Source: an uncultured Cohaesibacter sp.
Lineage (GTDB): Bacteria; Pseudomonadota; Alphaproteobacteria; Rhizobiales; Cohaesibacteraceae
Assembly: GCF_963666525.1 (NCBI RefSeq)
Contig: NZ_OY762905.1
Span: 4,543,001 to 4,607,000 of the forward strand
Length of the DNA: 64,000 nt
Direction: 5' to 3'
Part shown: positions 45,699 through 54,337 of the stretch, in pieces
Layout: each line of letters begins with the position of its first letter
Numbering within the stretch: position 1 is the first letter of the stretch
Made by a program: the position numbers and the translations under genes
The notes under the pieces: model-generated
The model's input: only the letters and a program-made list of their open reading frames with translations
Told to the model about the DNA's origin: nothing
The model's database searches: none

Positions 45699-45712
45699 GG
45701 GGGGGGGGGGGG
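45699..45712. repeat. G14 homopolymer tract at end of the binding-protein gene
   Basis: Fourteen consecutive G on the + strand, directly after the TAA stop (45713-45715) of the leftward substrate-binding gene, so the mRNA carries C14 in its 3' region. It is the only homopolymer of this length in the window and lies outside coding sequence. Confidence 0.9.
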
Positions 45713-46498
45713 TTAGCGGATGTCGCCGCCGACCCACTTGTTGGCAATCTCGAGATAGGTGCCGTCGGCCATAACCTCTTCAAGAGCTTTCTGCATGGCG
45801 GCTTTCAGCTCAGGGTTGCCCTTGCGGATGGCAATGCCCTGATCATATTTCTCGGCGGCAGGAACCGGTACTTCGACGAAGTCATAACCGTTTTCCTTCA
45901 TCGCCAGCATGGCTGCAATACGGTCGTTGACGATGGCATCGACGCGGCCGCTCTTGAGTTCGAGCATCAGCTCCGGCAGGCCTTTGTAGGTGCGGATCTT
46001 GTAGCCTTCGTCGCGAGCCCACTGCTCATGGGTTTCGCCAAGGGTGACGCCAAGGGTGGCATCCTTGAGGCCCGCCAGATCCTTGATCGGCGAGTCTTTC
46101 TGGGTGAAGATCGCGCGCTGAGTGCTGTAGTATGGGCCAACAAAGTCGACAACCTTTGCACGTTCGTCAGTGATGGTCATGGAGCCGACAATGGCGTCAT
46201 ACTTGTTGGCCAGCAGACCGCCGATGATGCCGTCCCATGCGGTGGTTATGATCTTGACGTCCACGCCCATGCGTTTGGCGATTGCGGCGCCAATCGACGG
46301 GTCGAAGCCGACCACTTCATTGGCATCGTTGACGAAGTTGAACGGAGGATAGGCCCCGCTCATGGCAATGCGAATCTCGCCCTTTTCCTTGATGGTGTCG
46401 AGTTCGTCAGCAAGAACCGGAGCGGAAATGCTAAGGCTTGCCAGCACGAGGGTGCCGGTGACTGCGACAAACTTCAACAAGCTGCGACGGTTGATCAT
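45713..46498 (-). CDS. Amino-acid ABC transporter substrate-binding protein
   Basis: 261 aa. Signal peptide MINRRSLLKFVAVTGTLVLA... with likely cleavage after VLA (about residue 30); the RR near the start is followed by SLLKF, so Tat export is possible but not certain. The mature part IKEKGEIRIAMSGAYPPFNFVND is a family 3 solute-binding domain for polar amino acids. First gene of the leftward operon, transcribed divergently from a LysR gene. Confidence 0.92.
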   Translation of the reverse strand: MINRRSLLKFVAVTGTLVLASLSISAPVLADELDTIKEKGEIRIAMSGAYPPFNFVNDANEVVGFDPSIGAAIAKRMGVDVKIITTAWDGIIGGLLANKYDAIVGSMTITDERAKVVDFVGPYYSTQRAIFTQKDSPIKDLAGLKDATLGVTLGETHEQWARDEGYKIRTYKGLPELMLELKSGRVDAIVNDRIAAMLAMKENGYDFVEVPVPAAEKYDQGIAIRKGNPELKAAMQKALEEVMADGTYLEIANKWVGGDIR

Positions 46499-46603
46499 GG
46501 ATATCTCCTGTGTGAAGCGAAAACTGTTCCCTGGCGTTTTGCCTATTTTTTAGCAGTGACTAATTTTTTGCCACCTTGTGTTGAAGGTTGCATGGGTTGT
46601 ATC

Positions 46604-46634
46604 ATCAAGCAAATAAATAATTCCAATGTTTGAT
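46604..46634. promoter_or_regulatory. Inverted repeat in divergent LysR/binding-protein promoter
   Basis: ATCAAGCA (46604-46611) and TGTTTGAT (46627-46634) form an inverted repeat with one mismatch and 15 bp between arms, a plausible LysR operator in the 149 bp divergent region. The binding protein is inferred. Confidence 0.45.
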
Positions 46635-46647
46635 ATAGATTGGATCT

Positions 46648-47604
46648 ATGATGAGGCCTTACGAACAGCGGTTTCCGTGGAATCTGGACTGGAACCTGCT
46701 TCGGACATTCATGGTCGTCGTTGAACAGAAAAGCATTACCAAGGCCGCTGATTTTCTGGGGCTGAAGCAACCGACGGTCAGTGCGGCTCTCAAACGGCTC
46801 GAGGAAATGACGGGGCATAAGCTCATCGTCCGAAAGCCGAACCAGTTTCGCGTCACCCGCTCTGGCGAGATTCTCTATTATGAGTGCTCGACCATTTTCG
46901 GCAGCGTATCGCAACTGCCCTCATTGCTGGATCGGGGCGAAGACGAGTTGCGCGGCCACATCACGCTCGTGGTGGCCAGCCATGTTGTCTGTCCGCAGTT
47001 CGATGACGTCCTTGCCGAATACGCTCGGCTGCATCAGAAGGTGACCTTTTCGATAGCGGTGGCCGATAGTGAGGAGATCGTCGGGCGTGTCGGCCAAAAC
47101 CGGGCCAGTTTCGGCGTATGTCTGGTCAACAAGCCACTCAGCACCCTTGCAGCAGAGATCATGTACAGGGAGTTCTTTGCGCTCTATTGCGGGCCAAGCC
47201 ACAGGCTATTCGGCAAGAAGGACATCGATGTTGCCGAATTGATCGGCGAGCCGAGCGTGTCGTTCCAGACGGAAGTGGAGGGTGGCGCACTGGAGCCCGT
47301 CGCCAATCTCAGGGCCCGCGTTCAGGCGGCAACCCGATGGCATGGCGTATCCTCCAACCTGGTGGAAGTGCGTCGGATGATCATGGCCAACATCGGCATC
47401 GGGGCTCTGCCGATCCATGTGGCGCGCCGGGAAGTGGATCGCGGGTTGCTGTTCCAGTTACCACCCTATGAAGGATTGCCGGTGGTGGACGTGCATCTTG
47501 TCTCCAATCCCAAGCGGCGCTTCTCTGAGGCGGAAGCCGAATTTTTGCGGCTTTGCAAGGAGAGAATATTCAGTCTGCCGCTGTCAGATCGGACCTTCTC
47601 CTAA
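46648..47604 (+). CDS. LysR-family transcriptional regulator
   Basis: 318 aa. HTH at about 15-75 (LLRTFMVVVEQKSITKAADFLGLKQPTVSAALKRLEE is the usual arrangement) and a C-terminal effector domain from about 100. Divergent from the amino-acid ABC operon and the likely regulator of it. The N-terminus NLDWNLLRTF is typical of this group. Effector unknown. Confidence 0.88.
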   Translation: MMRPYEQRFPWNLDWNLLRTFMVVVEQKSITKAADFLGLKQPTVSAALKRLEEMTGHKLIVRKPNQFRVTRSGEILYYECSTIFGSVSQLPSLLDRGEDELRGHITLVVASHVVCPQFDDVLAEYARLHQKVTFSIAVADSEEIVGRVGQNRASFGVCLVNKPLSTLAAEIMYREFFALYCGPSHRLFGKKDIDVAELIGEPSVSFQTEVEGGALEPVANLRARVQAATRWHGVSSNLVEVRRMIMANIGIGALPIHVARREVDRGLLFQLPPYEGLPVVDVHLVSNPKRRFSEAEAEFLRLCKERIFSLPLSDRTFS

Positions 47605-47641
47605 AAGGAGGGAGACGTAAGGCGAAAGCAGAGGGTGGGGG

Positions 47642-48661
47642 CTACGCCCGCTCCAGGATGCTCATGGCGGTCTGTTCGTCGGTAATCAATACGTTGATGA
47701 AATTGCCCCGCAATGCCCCGAGCATCGCAGCGGTCTTGTCGGTGCCGCCTGCAACCGCGATGCGGGTCGGAATCTGCCTCACCTCATCGAGCGTGATGCC
47801 GACAAGACGATCATCAAGCGGGCCCTGGATCCACGTCCCGTTCGCATCATAGAAGCGGCCGGCAACAACGCCGACAGCCCCCTTGGAAATGTAGTATTTG
47901 CTCTCTTCAACATTGGTCAACCCGCTGGCGAACACGAGGCTGTTGTCCTTGATCGAGCAGACACCGAACAGGATCTTGTTGCACGAGCGGATGCGCGTAA
48001 ACTGTTCCTGAATAATGGTCTCGTTGAGCAGGGCGTCACGCAGTTCCCTGTTGCTCAGGGCTGCCGGTGCATGAAGATTGGCGGCTTTTGCGTGCAATTT
48101 CAATGAAATGAGCGAAACGCATTCTTCAGAGCTGAAGCCGTCGGATGTGCTGCGCTGGCTTCCTACCACCTGAACCACATACATGTTCGAGAGATATTGC
48201 TCGGTGAGATTGTTGGCCAGCGCCTGAATGGTCCGCCCCCAAGCAACACCGACAACATCGTCGGGGGCCAGAGCGCCTTCAAGAAAACTTGCACCAGCCT
48301 TGCCGATTCGCTGAGTCGGGGTGAGCAGTCCGCCGTCATCCGGAATGACCATGCACTCCCGGAGACCGAATGTCTCCTTCAGCTTCTCCGCCAGCTTGAT
48401 GCTGGTTAGCAGGTCACTACGTACTGAGATCTTTATGTAGTGGTTTGCACGTGCTTCTTGTAGGTAATTGACAACAGAGGCCCGGGATACGCCTAATAAC
48501 GTGGCGATCTGATTTTGGTTCAGTTCATCGTGGTAGTAAAGCCATGCAGCCCACAGTCTGGGGTCGTTCTGATACATCGCGGGAGCTGTTACTCCATTTG
48601 ATGTAGACAGTTTTGCTGCCGTTGACGCTCTTCCTGCCTGTGTCTTCGTCGGAGATTTCAT
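47642..48661 (-). CDS. SorC/DeoR-type sugar-binding transcriptional regulator
   Basis: 339 aa. An N-terminal HTH (YYHDELNQNQIATLLGVSRASVVNYLQEA) is followed by a SorC-type sugar-phosphate-binding domain from about 75 (GVAWGRTIQALANNL, IRVAVAGGTDKTAAMLGALRGNFINVLITDE-like C-terminus). EryD, the erythritol regulator, belongs to this family. ATG 48661 is preferred: a TTGAAA-N16-TATAAT promoter on this strand (48734-48707) puts the RNA start near 48700, so the upstream TTG at 48703 cannot be used. It diverges from the sugar ABC genes and probably controls them. Confidence 0.87.
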   Translation of the reverse strand: MKSPTKTQAGRASTAAKLSTSNGVTAPAMYQNDPRLWAAWLYYHDELNQNQIATLLGVSRASVVNYLQEARANHYIKISVRSDLLTSIKLAEKLKETFGLRECMVIPDDGGLLTPTQRIGKAGASFLEGALAPDDVVGVAWGRTIQALANNLTEQYLSNMYVVQVVGSQRSTSDGFSSEECVSLISLKLHAKAANLHAPAALSNRELRDALLNETIIQEQFTRIRSCNKILFGVCSIKDNSLVFASGLTNVEESKYYISKGAVGVVAGRFYDANGTWIQGPLDDRLVGITLDEVRQIPTRIAVAGGTDKTAAMLGALRGNFINVLITDEQTAMSILERA

Positions 48662-48772
48662 CGTTCCGGCAGCCTTTCCATGACCTTTAATTTCAATTGT
48701 CAAAATATTATAGCAAATGTCATTGACGTTTCAATTGACAAATATCGGCCATTTTTCGCTGTTTGCAAGGAA

Positions 48773-48814
48773 GAATTTGACACTTGACACTATTCTCTGA
48801 CAAATGTTAAATTC
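48773..48814. promoter_or_regulatory. Large imperfect palindrome over the sugar-operon promoter
   Basis: GAATTTGACACTTGACA (48773-48789) and TGACAAATGTTAAATTC (48798-48814) match as inverted repeats at 14 of 17 positions. A promoter TTGACA (48784-48789) - N17 - TTAAAT (48807-48812) is embedded in it, reading toward the ABC genes. This is a good candidate SorC operator. Other TTGACA-like half-sites lie at 48718-48741. The 376 bp between the two genes hold no coding sequence. Confidence 0.6.
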
Positions 48815-49079
48815 TACGCGACGCAGGGAGGCAATTTCCTGACGTCAATTGTGCTTTCGTAATCCAGTCAGTTGTTTTACCCCGGTTTGATCAAGGGAAT
48901 TTCAGCTCCAGGTAGAGATGCCTGCGAGCTAACGGGATCTTTTTGCTCAAATTGCAATCTGGGGTAGGGCGTTCTGACGGTGGACGGAGGCTGGTTCGAT
49001 CAGGGTGAGGTCTGGTCGAAGCAAATTATTGGGCCGCGGGCATGGTGGTTTTGTCTGCGTCGCAATAAGGGAGGAATAT

Positions 49080-50096
49080 ATGTCCAATACCGTGTCGAAC
49101 GGGTCTTTGTGGCATCGCGCCACGTCCGACCGCCAGTTCAATTTTCTTGTTGTGGTCAATCTGCTGGTTCTTGCAGCCGCTGTCTCCATTTCTGGAATTG
49201 ACTTTGTCAACGCCTACAACCTTCAATCGATGGCAATCCAGATCCCCGAGCTCGGGCTTCTCGCTATTGGCGTGACCCTGGCAATGATTTCGGGCAACGG
49301 CGGCATTGATCTGTCGGGCATCGCGTTGGCCAACCTTTCGGGTATTTCGGCGGCACTACTGGTTCCGCAATATATCTCGCCCGACGACAATCCGATGACC
49401 TACGTCTTTGTCTTTGCCTTTGTCTGCGTCTGTGTGGGCTTTGTCGGCGGCATCGTCAATGGTCTGCTGGTCTCACGCGCCAACCTTACGCCAATCATCG
49501 CCACCCTCGGGACTTCGCTCGCCTTTACCGGCGTGAGTGTGGTGTTGACCAATGGCTCCGGTGTTCGTCTGGGATATATCGAGCCACTGGATGCCTTCGG
49601 ACATTCGCCCATTCTGGGTGTGCCGATGTGCTTTGCCCTGTTTCTGGTCATCGCCGTGATCATCGGGGCGGTTCTGCGCTTCACTCCGTTTGGTACGCGC
49701 CTCTATCTCTTGGGGAGCAATCCGAAGGCGGCGCGTTTTGCAGGCTTTGATGAAAAGAAGCTGTTTCTGACCGCCTACACCATTTCCGGTGTTCTGGCCT
49801 CGGTTGCCGGCTTCATCATCGCAGCGCGCATTTCCTCCGTGAAATGGGATTACGGGACATCCTATGTCCTCATTGCCATCCTGATTGTCGTGATGGCTGG
49901 CGTGAAGCCGGACGGCGGGTATGGTCGCATTTCCTGCGTCCTCCTCTCGGCTGCTGCGCTGCAGGTACTCTCGAGCATGTTCAACTTCTTGAATATCTCG
50001 AACTTTTTCCGGGACTTCGCCTGGGGTCTGCTTCTGCTGATCTTCTTGGCTGTATCCAAATTCGATCTTCGGGTTTGGCGTCTGACCAAGTCCTGA
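49080..50096 (+). CDS. Ribose-type sugar ABC transporter permease 1
   Basis: 338 aa inner-membrane protein with about eight to ten helices. LAIGVTLAMISGNGGIDLSGIALANLSG is the BPD_transp_2/RbsC hallmark, and SNPKAARFAGFDEKKLFLTAYTISG is its cytoplasmic loop. The start at 49080 follows GGGAGGAATAT; upstream open codons are not used. First gene of the operon after the palindrome promoter; a second permease is at 53135. Confidence 0.9.
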   Translation: MSNTVSNGSLWHRATSDRQFNFLVVVNLLVLAAAVSISGIDFVNAYNLQSMAIQIPELGLLAIGVTLAMISGNGGIDLSGIALANLSGISAALLVPQYISPDDNPMTYVFVFAFVCVCVGFVGGIVNGLLVSRANLTPIIATLGTSLAFTGVSVVLTNGSGVRLGYIEPLDAFGHSPILGVPMCFALFLVIAVIIGAVLRFTPFGTRLYLLGSNPKAARFAGFDEKKLFLTAYTISGVLASVAGFIIAARISSVKWDYGTSYVLIAILIVVMAGVKPDGGYGRISCVLLSAAALQVLSSMFNFLNISNFFRDFAWGLLLLIFLAVSKFDLRVWRLTKS

Positions 50097-50194
50097 CAGG
50101 GAAGGTCCGGTCTGTCCGGCAGGCACCCTCGATGCCGGACGAGCGATCCAGAGGGAGTTCTTTAAGGTTTTAGGGAGAGAAAGGAACTACCGCA

Positions 50195-51199
50195 ATGTCT
50201 AAGCTTAACAAAATTGCAATGTGCGCCCTGATGGTTGGTACCATGTTTACGGGAAGCCAGGCTATTGCTCAGGACGACAAGGAAATCGTCACTGTTGTGA
50301 AACTGCTTGGTGAAACCTGGTTCCGCCGCATGGATGTGGGCGTCACGGAATATGGCAAGGTCACCGAAGGTGTAACCACCAAGGAAATCGGACCGGGCAA
50401 GGGCGACGCTGCCCAGCAGGTGCGTCTGGTTGAAGACCTTATCGCCAAGGGTGTTGATGCTATCGCGGTCGTTCCGTTCGACCCTCCGATGATGGAAGGT
50501 GCCCTGAAACGCGCCATGGATCGTGGTATCACGGTCATCACGCATGAAGCCTCCAACCTGAAAAACACCCAGGTTGACATGGAAGCCTTCGACAACGACG
50601 CTTTCGGCGCTCACTTCAATGACCAGATCGCCAAATGCATGGGCGAAGAAGGCACATGGACCTCTTTCGTCGGGTCTCTGGGCAGCCTGACCCACGTTCA
50701 GTGGGCTGATGCTTCCGCTGCCAACGCAGAAGCAAAATATCCAAAAATGAAACTCGTCTCCGCAAAGAATGAGTCGTTCAACGACGCAAATACCGCTTAT
50801 AACAAAGCCAAGGAACTTCTGAAGAAGTATCCGGATATCAAGGGCTTCGAGGGCGGTTCAGCAGTTGATGTCATCGGCATCGGTCGCGCTGTCGAAGAAG
50901 CTGGTTTGGCAGGTAAAATTTGCGTCTATGGTATCGGCATGCCAACCGATACGAGCCGTTACCTCAAGAGTGGTGCCGTTACTGGCATCAGCCTTTGGGA
51001 TCCGAAAGACGCCGGCTTCATCATGAACAAGATTGCCCACATGGTGCTTAATGGTGAAGAACTCAAGGACGGCATGGATCTTGGCGTTCCAGGATATACC
51101 AACATGCAGCTGAAAAAGGGCCCGGGCAAGGGCGTCCTTCTCGTTGGTCAGGCTTGGCTCGACATCAACAAGGACAATGTCGATCAGTATCAGTTCTAA
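50195..51199 (+). CDS. Sugar ABC transporter substrate-binding protein
   Basis: 334 aa. Signal peptide MSKLNKIAMCALMVGTMFTG with cleavage likely after IAQ (about residue 26). The mature protein is a periplasmic-binding type 1 (RbsB/LsrB-like) domain: VVKLLGETWFRRMDVGVTEYG, DAIAVVPFDPPMMEGALKRAM, FEGGSAVDVIGIGRAVEEAG. It resembles the LsrB/RhaS type, which bind five- to six-carbon sugars or furanosyl compounds. The exact ligand is not evident. Confidence 0.9.
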   Translation: MSKLNKIAMCALMVGTMFTGSQAIAQDDKEIVTVVKLLGETWFRRMDVGVTEYGKVTEGVTTKEIGPGKGDAAQQVRLVEDLIAKGVDAIAVVPFDPPMMEGALKRAMDRGITVITHEASNLKNTQVDMEAFDNDAFGAHFNDQIAKCMGEEGTWTSFVGSLGSLTHVQWADASAANAEAKYPKMKLVSAKNESFNDANTAYNKAKELLKKYPDIKGFEGGSAVDVIGIGRAVEEAGLAGKICVYGIGMPTDTSRYLKSGAVTGISLWDPKDAGFIMNKIAHMVLNGEELKDGMDLGVPGYTNMQLKKGPGKGVLLVGQAWLDINKDNVDQYQF

Positions 51200-51205
51200 G
51201 ATACT

Positions 51206-51231
51206 GCCTTGAAGGTTGAAGGGGCTTTTTT
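51206..51231 (+). terminator. Weak attenuator-like hairpin after the binding-protein gene
   Basis: GCCTT pairs imperfectly with AAGGGGC and is followed by TTTTTT. It lies just after the binding-protein stop, a common place for partial termination that raises binding-protein output over the ATPase. The remaining 300 bp to 51542 hold no gene I can support. Confidence 0.4.
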
Positions 51232-51542
51232 CGCTGGTGAACGGACAATGTGCGTTTCCCTTGTGAAAATCTCCCGAGGAGGGCGGTATCCGGCAACGGA
51301 TCTCGTCCTCCAGGCCAAGCGATGCAGGCCCGATACCCGTCCTTGCGGATCATAATCGGACCAACAGGCTGACAAACGGTCTGCATCCCAATTGGCGCCC
51401 GCCGATAGGATCCGGCGCTAAGATTTACTCATGGACACAAAACCCTCCTGGTCTGTGTCAAACGGTCGTCACTCCGTTCAGCTCCAGCCCTTTCAGGCAA
51501 TGGGAACTGGGCGAGGGGAACCGGGGGTTTGCGGGATATAGC

Positions 51543-53138
51543 ATGAATAGCATAGGCACCATTCCCAAGTTTTCTCAAGCCGCTGAAGAGGCATCCCAGA
51601 GCGATATCGATACGCCATTTCTGGAGGTGCGCGGGATCCACAAGCGTTTTGGTGGCGTGCACGCCCTGCGCGGTGTCGATCTCTGTATCAATCCGGGTCA
51701 GATCTATCACCTGATGGGTGAGAACGGCTGCGGCAAGAGTACACTCATCAAGATCATTTCCGGCGCACAGCCAGCAGATGAAGGTGAGATCAGGATCAAC
51801 GGCGAACCGGTGACCTCACTTGATCCGTTGGGCGCGCTGAGAGCCGGCATCGAAACCGTGTATCAGGATCTCTCGCTGCTGCCGAACCTTTCGGTGACAG
51901 AGAATATTGCACTTTCCGAGCAACTGGTGGCCGCCGATGGCAAGCTGGCACGCAGTCTTGATCTTGGCAAGCTGACCGAGACCGCAACACGGGCCCTCAA
52001 GTCGGTCAACCTGCCAACTGACAAGCGGTTCTGCTCTACGGAGGTTGCCAAGCTTCCGATTGCGACACGCCAGCTTGTGGCGATTGCTCGCGCGATTGCT
52101 TCCGACGCCCGCCTTGTGATCATGGACGAGCCAACCGCCGCGCTGACCAAGCGCGAAGTCGACAATCTGATCGAGATCGTGGACCAGTTGCGTAGTCGCG
52201 GTGTGGCCGTGCTGTTCGTGACCCACAAGCTTGATGAAGTCATGTCGATCGGTGGTCATTTCATCATCATGCGCGATGGTGAAAAGGTTCAGGAAGGCGA
52301 CGTTGCCGACTATAAGAAAACAGACCTCAGTTTCTGGATGACTGGTCGCAAGATCGACGTTGTCCGCTACCGCACGACCGAAATCGGCGCGGAGAATCTG
52401 CTCGTCGTCGAGGGGCTGAAGCGCAGGAATGCGTTTGCCGATGTATCCTTCTCGCTTGCCCATGGCGAGATCGTCGGTGTCACGGGGCTGCTCGATTCCG
52501 GCCGCAACGAACTGGCTCGAGCCCTTGCCGGGGTGGAGCCCGCCGATGGTGGATCGATCGTGCTTGACGGCAAGTCCCTGCACCTTCGGCGCCCGGTTGA
52601 TGCGATCAACGAACAAATCGGCTATGTGCCGGAAGACCGCCTTTCCGAAGGTCTGTTCCTTGCCAAGCCGATCCAGTCCAACATCGTTGCCCAGATCCTC
52701 GATGACCTGCGCGACAAATTCGGCATGATCAGCAAGATTCGCAGCCGCAAGATGGCCGAGCGGCTGGTCAAGGACCTGCAGATCGTGGTCGCCGACCTCA
52801 ATAACCCGGTTCAGTCCCTGTCCGGTGGCAACCAGCAGCGCGTGCTGATCGGGCGCGGGCTGACCATCGTTCCTAAGGTGTTTGTGCTGCACGGCCCGAC
52901 CGTCGGCGTGGACGTTGGTTCCAAGGATACGATCTTCCGCATTATCCAGAAGCTCTCCAGCCAGGGCATGGGCGTGATCATAGTCAGTGATGACCTGCCT
53001 GAACTGCTGCAGAACTGCGACCGGATCATCGTCATGCGCCGGGGTCGGATCGTTGAAACCTTCGACGCTGAAAATCTAGAAGAAAATACCCTTTACCAGG
53101 CAATGGTGGCGGAAAACTCGACGGGGAAACAGTCATGA
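51543..53138 (+). CDS. Two-domain sugar ABC transporter ATPase (RbsA-like)
   Basis: 531 aa. The first nucleotide-binding domain has Walker A GENGCGKSTLIKI (near residue 60) and Walker B LVIMDEPTAAL. The second has a degenerate Walker A (GLLDSGRNELARAL), signature LSGGNQQRVLIGRG and VFVLHGPTVGVDVGS in place of the usual LDEPT. A degenerate second Walker A is normal in RbsA-type proteins, but the HG substitution of DE is less usual. It overlaps the second permease by 4 bp. Confidence 0.9.
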   Translation: MNSIGTIPKFSQAAEEASQSDIDTPFLEVRGIHKRFGGVHALRGVDLCINPGQIYHLMGENGCGKSTLIKIISGAQPADEGEIRINGEPVTSLDPLGALRAGIETVYQDLSLLPNLSVTENIALSEQLVAADGKLARSLDLGKLTETATRALKSVNLPTDKRFCSTEVAKLPIATRQLVAIARAIASDARLVIMDEPTAALTKREVDNLIEIVDQLRSRGVAVLFVTHKLDEVMSIGGHFIIMRDGEKVQEGDVADYKKTDLSFWMTGRKIDVVRYRTTEIGAENLLVVEGLKRRNAFADVSFSLAHGEIVGVTGLLDSGRNELARALAGVEPADGGSIVLDGKSLHLRRPVDAINEQIGYVPEDRLSEGLFLAKPIQSNIVAQILDDLRDKFGMISKIRSRKMAERLVKDLQIVVADLNNPVQSLSGGNQQRVLIGRGLTIVPKVFVLHGPTVGVDVGSKDTIFRIIQKLSSQGMGVIIVSDDLPELLQNCDRIIVMRRGRIVETFDAENLEENTLYQAMVAENSTGKQS

Positions 53139-54166
53139 GTGATTTTACACTGGACGGCATCAACGGGGGCAAGGGCGAAAGCCAGATCTCCCGTATCGCA
53201 AGCTGGATGATCCGTTATCCGCCGATTTTCACCTTGCTGCTGATCGTCATCGTCTGCGTCGTCATCGGGACGATCTCGCCTGAATTCTGGCAGATCTCCA
53301 ACATCTTCGACATCGCCCGCGCTGCTGTGGTCACTGGCCTGTTCGGCCTTGGCTTCCTCGTGGTGCTTGCCGCTGGTGGCATCGATATGTCCTTTGCGGC
53401 CATTGCCGGTCTGATGATGTACTGGATAACCACAGCCGTGGCGGCCTATGCGCCTTGGCTGCCGATCCCGGTCATCATTCTGATGGCTGCTGTCGGGGGC
53501 ATGATCATCGGCATCGGTAACGGCCTTCTGGTTCATGCGCTCAAGGCACCCGCCCTGATCGTGACCATCGGCACACAATATGTGATCCATGGCTTCCTGT
53601 TGACCTTCATCGGCACCGAGCTGTTCGTCAACATTCCGCTTTCCATGGAGAATTTCGGCAAGGCCGAGTTGATGCGGGTCGGCACCCAGAGTGGGTCCAT
53701 CGCCATCCTGCCAGCCTATGTGCTGGTGCTGGTTGTCGCTGCAATCGTGACCTGGTGGATCCTCAACCGGACCCTGATGGGCCGAGCCATCTTTGCGGTT
53801 GGCGGCAGTGCGGACATCGCCGAGCGGCTTGGCTATGACCACCGCAAGGTTCAGATGTTCGTCTTCGCCTATGCCGGACTTCTGGCTGGTATCGCAGGTG
53901 TCATCCATGTCGCCAGCAACCGTCTGGCCAACCCCTTCGATCTGTCGGGCAATGAGCTGAATGTCATTGCGGCCGTGGTTCTGGGCGGCGCAAGGATCAC
54001 TGGTGGTGGTGGAACGGTCATTGGGGCGATGCTGGGCGTCATCCTGATTACCCTGATCGACAACGTGCTGATCCTGGCTGGCATCCCCAGCACCTGGCAA
54101 ACCTTTGTCATTGGCTGCTTCATCATTCTGGCCGGAGCGCTTTTCGCCAACTCGTCCAATCGTTGA
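53135..54166 (+). CDS. Ribose-type sugar ABC transporter permease 2
   Basis: 343 aa inner-membrane protein, paralogous to the permease at 49080. GLGFLVVLAAGGIDMSFAAIAGLMMY is the RbsC-type hallmark; GGSADIAERLGYDHRKVQMFVFAYAG is the cytoplasmic loop. ATGA overlap with the ATPase. Two distinct permeases suggest a heterodimer. The next gene is a kinase 171 bp downstream. Confidence 0.9.
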   Translation: MSDFTLDGINGGKGESQISRIASWMIRYPPIFTLLLIVIVCVVIGTISPEFWQISNIFDIARAAVVTGLFGLGFLVVLAAGGIDMSFAAIAGLMMYWITTAVAAYAPWLPIPVIILMAAVGGMIIGIGNGLLVHALKAPALIVTIGTQYVIHGFLLTFIGTELFVNIPLSMENFGKAELMRVGTQSGSIAILPAYVLVLVVAAIVTWWILNRTLMGRAIFAVGGSADIAERLGYDHRKVQMFVFAYAGLLAGIAGVIHVASNRLANPFDLSGNELNVIAAVVLGGARITGGGGTVIGAMLGVILITLIDNVLILAGIPSTWQTFVIGCFIILAGALFANSSNR

Positions 54167-54337
54167 GGCGGTAGGGAAAAAGCGCAGAGCCAGCACGCAA
54201 ATCTACCCGGGTCTCGCCAGCTCCGACAGGTGACGCAGTGACCCGGCCCCCTGAAACAACAACCAGGCCCGCGGTGCGGGAGGCTGACCAATTCGCCTGC
54301 GGCCTGTTCGATCAATATACTGCAAGGAGTGAGGATC

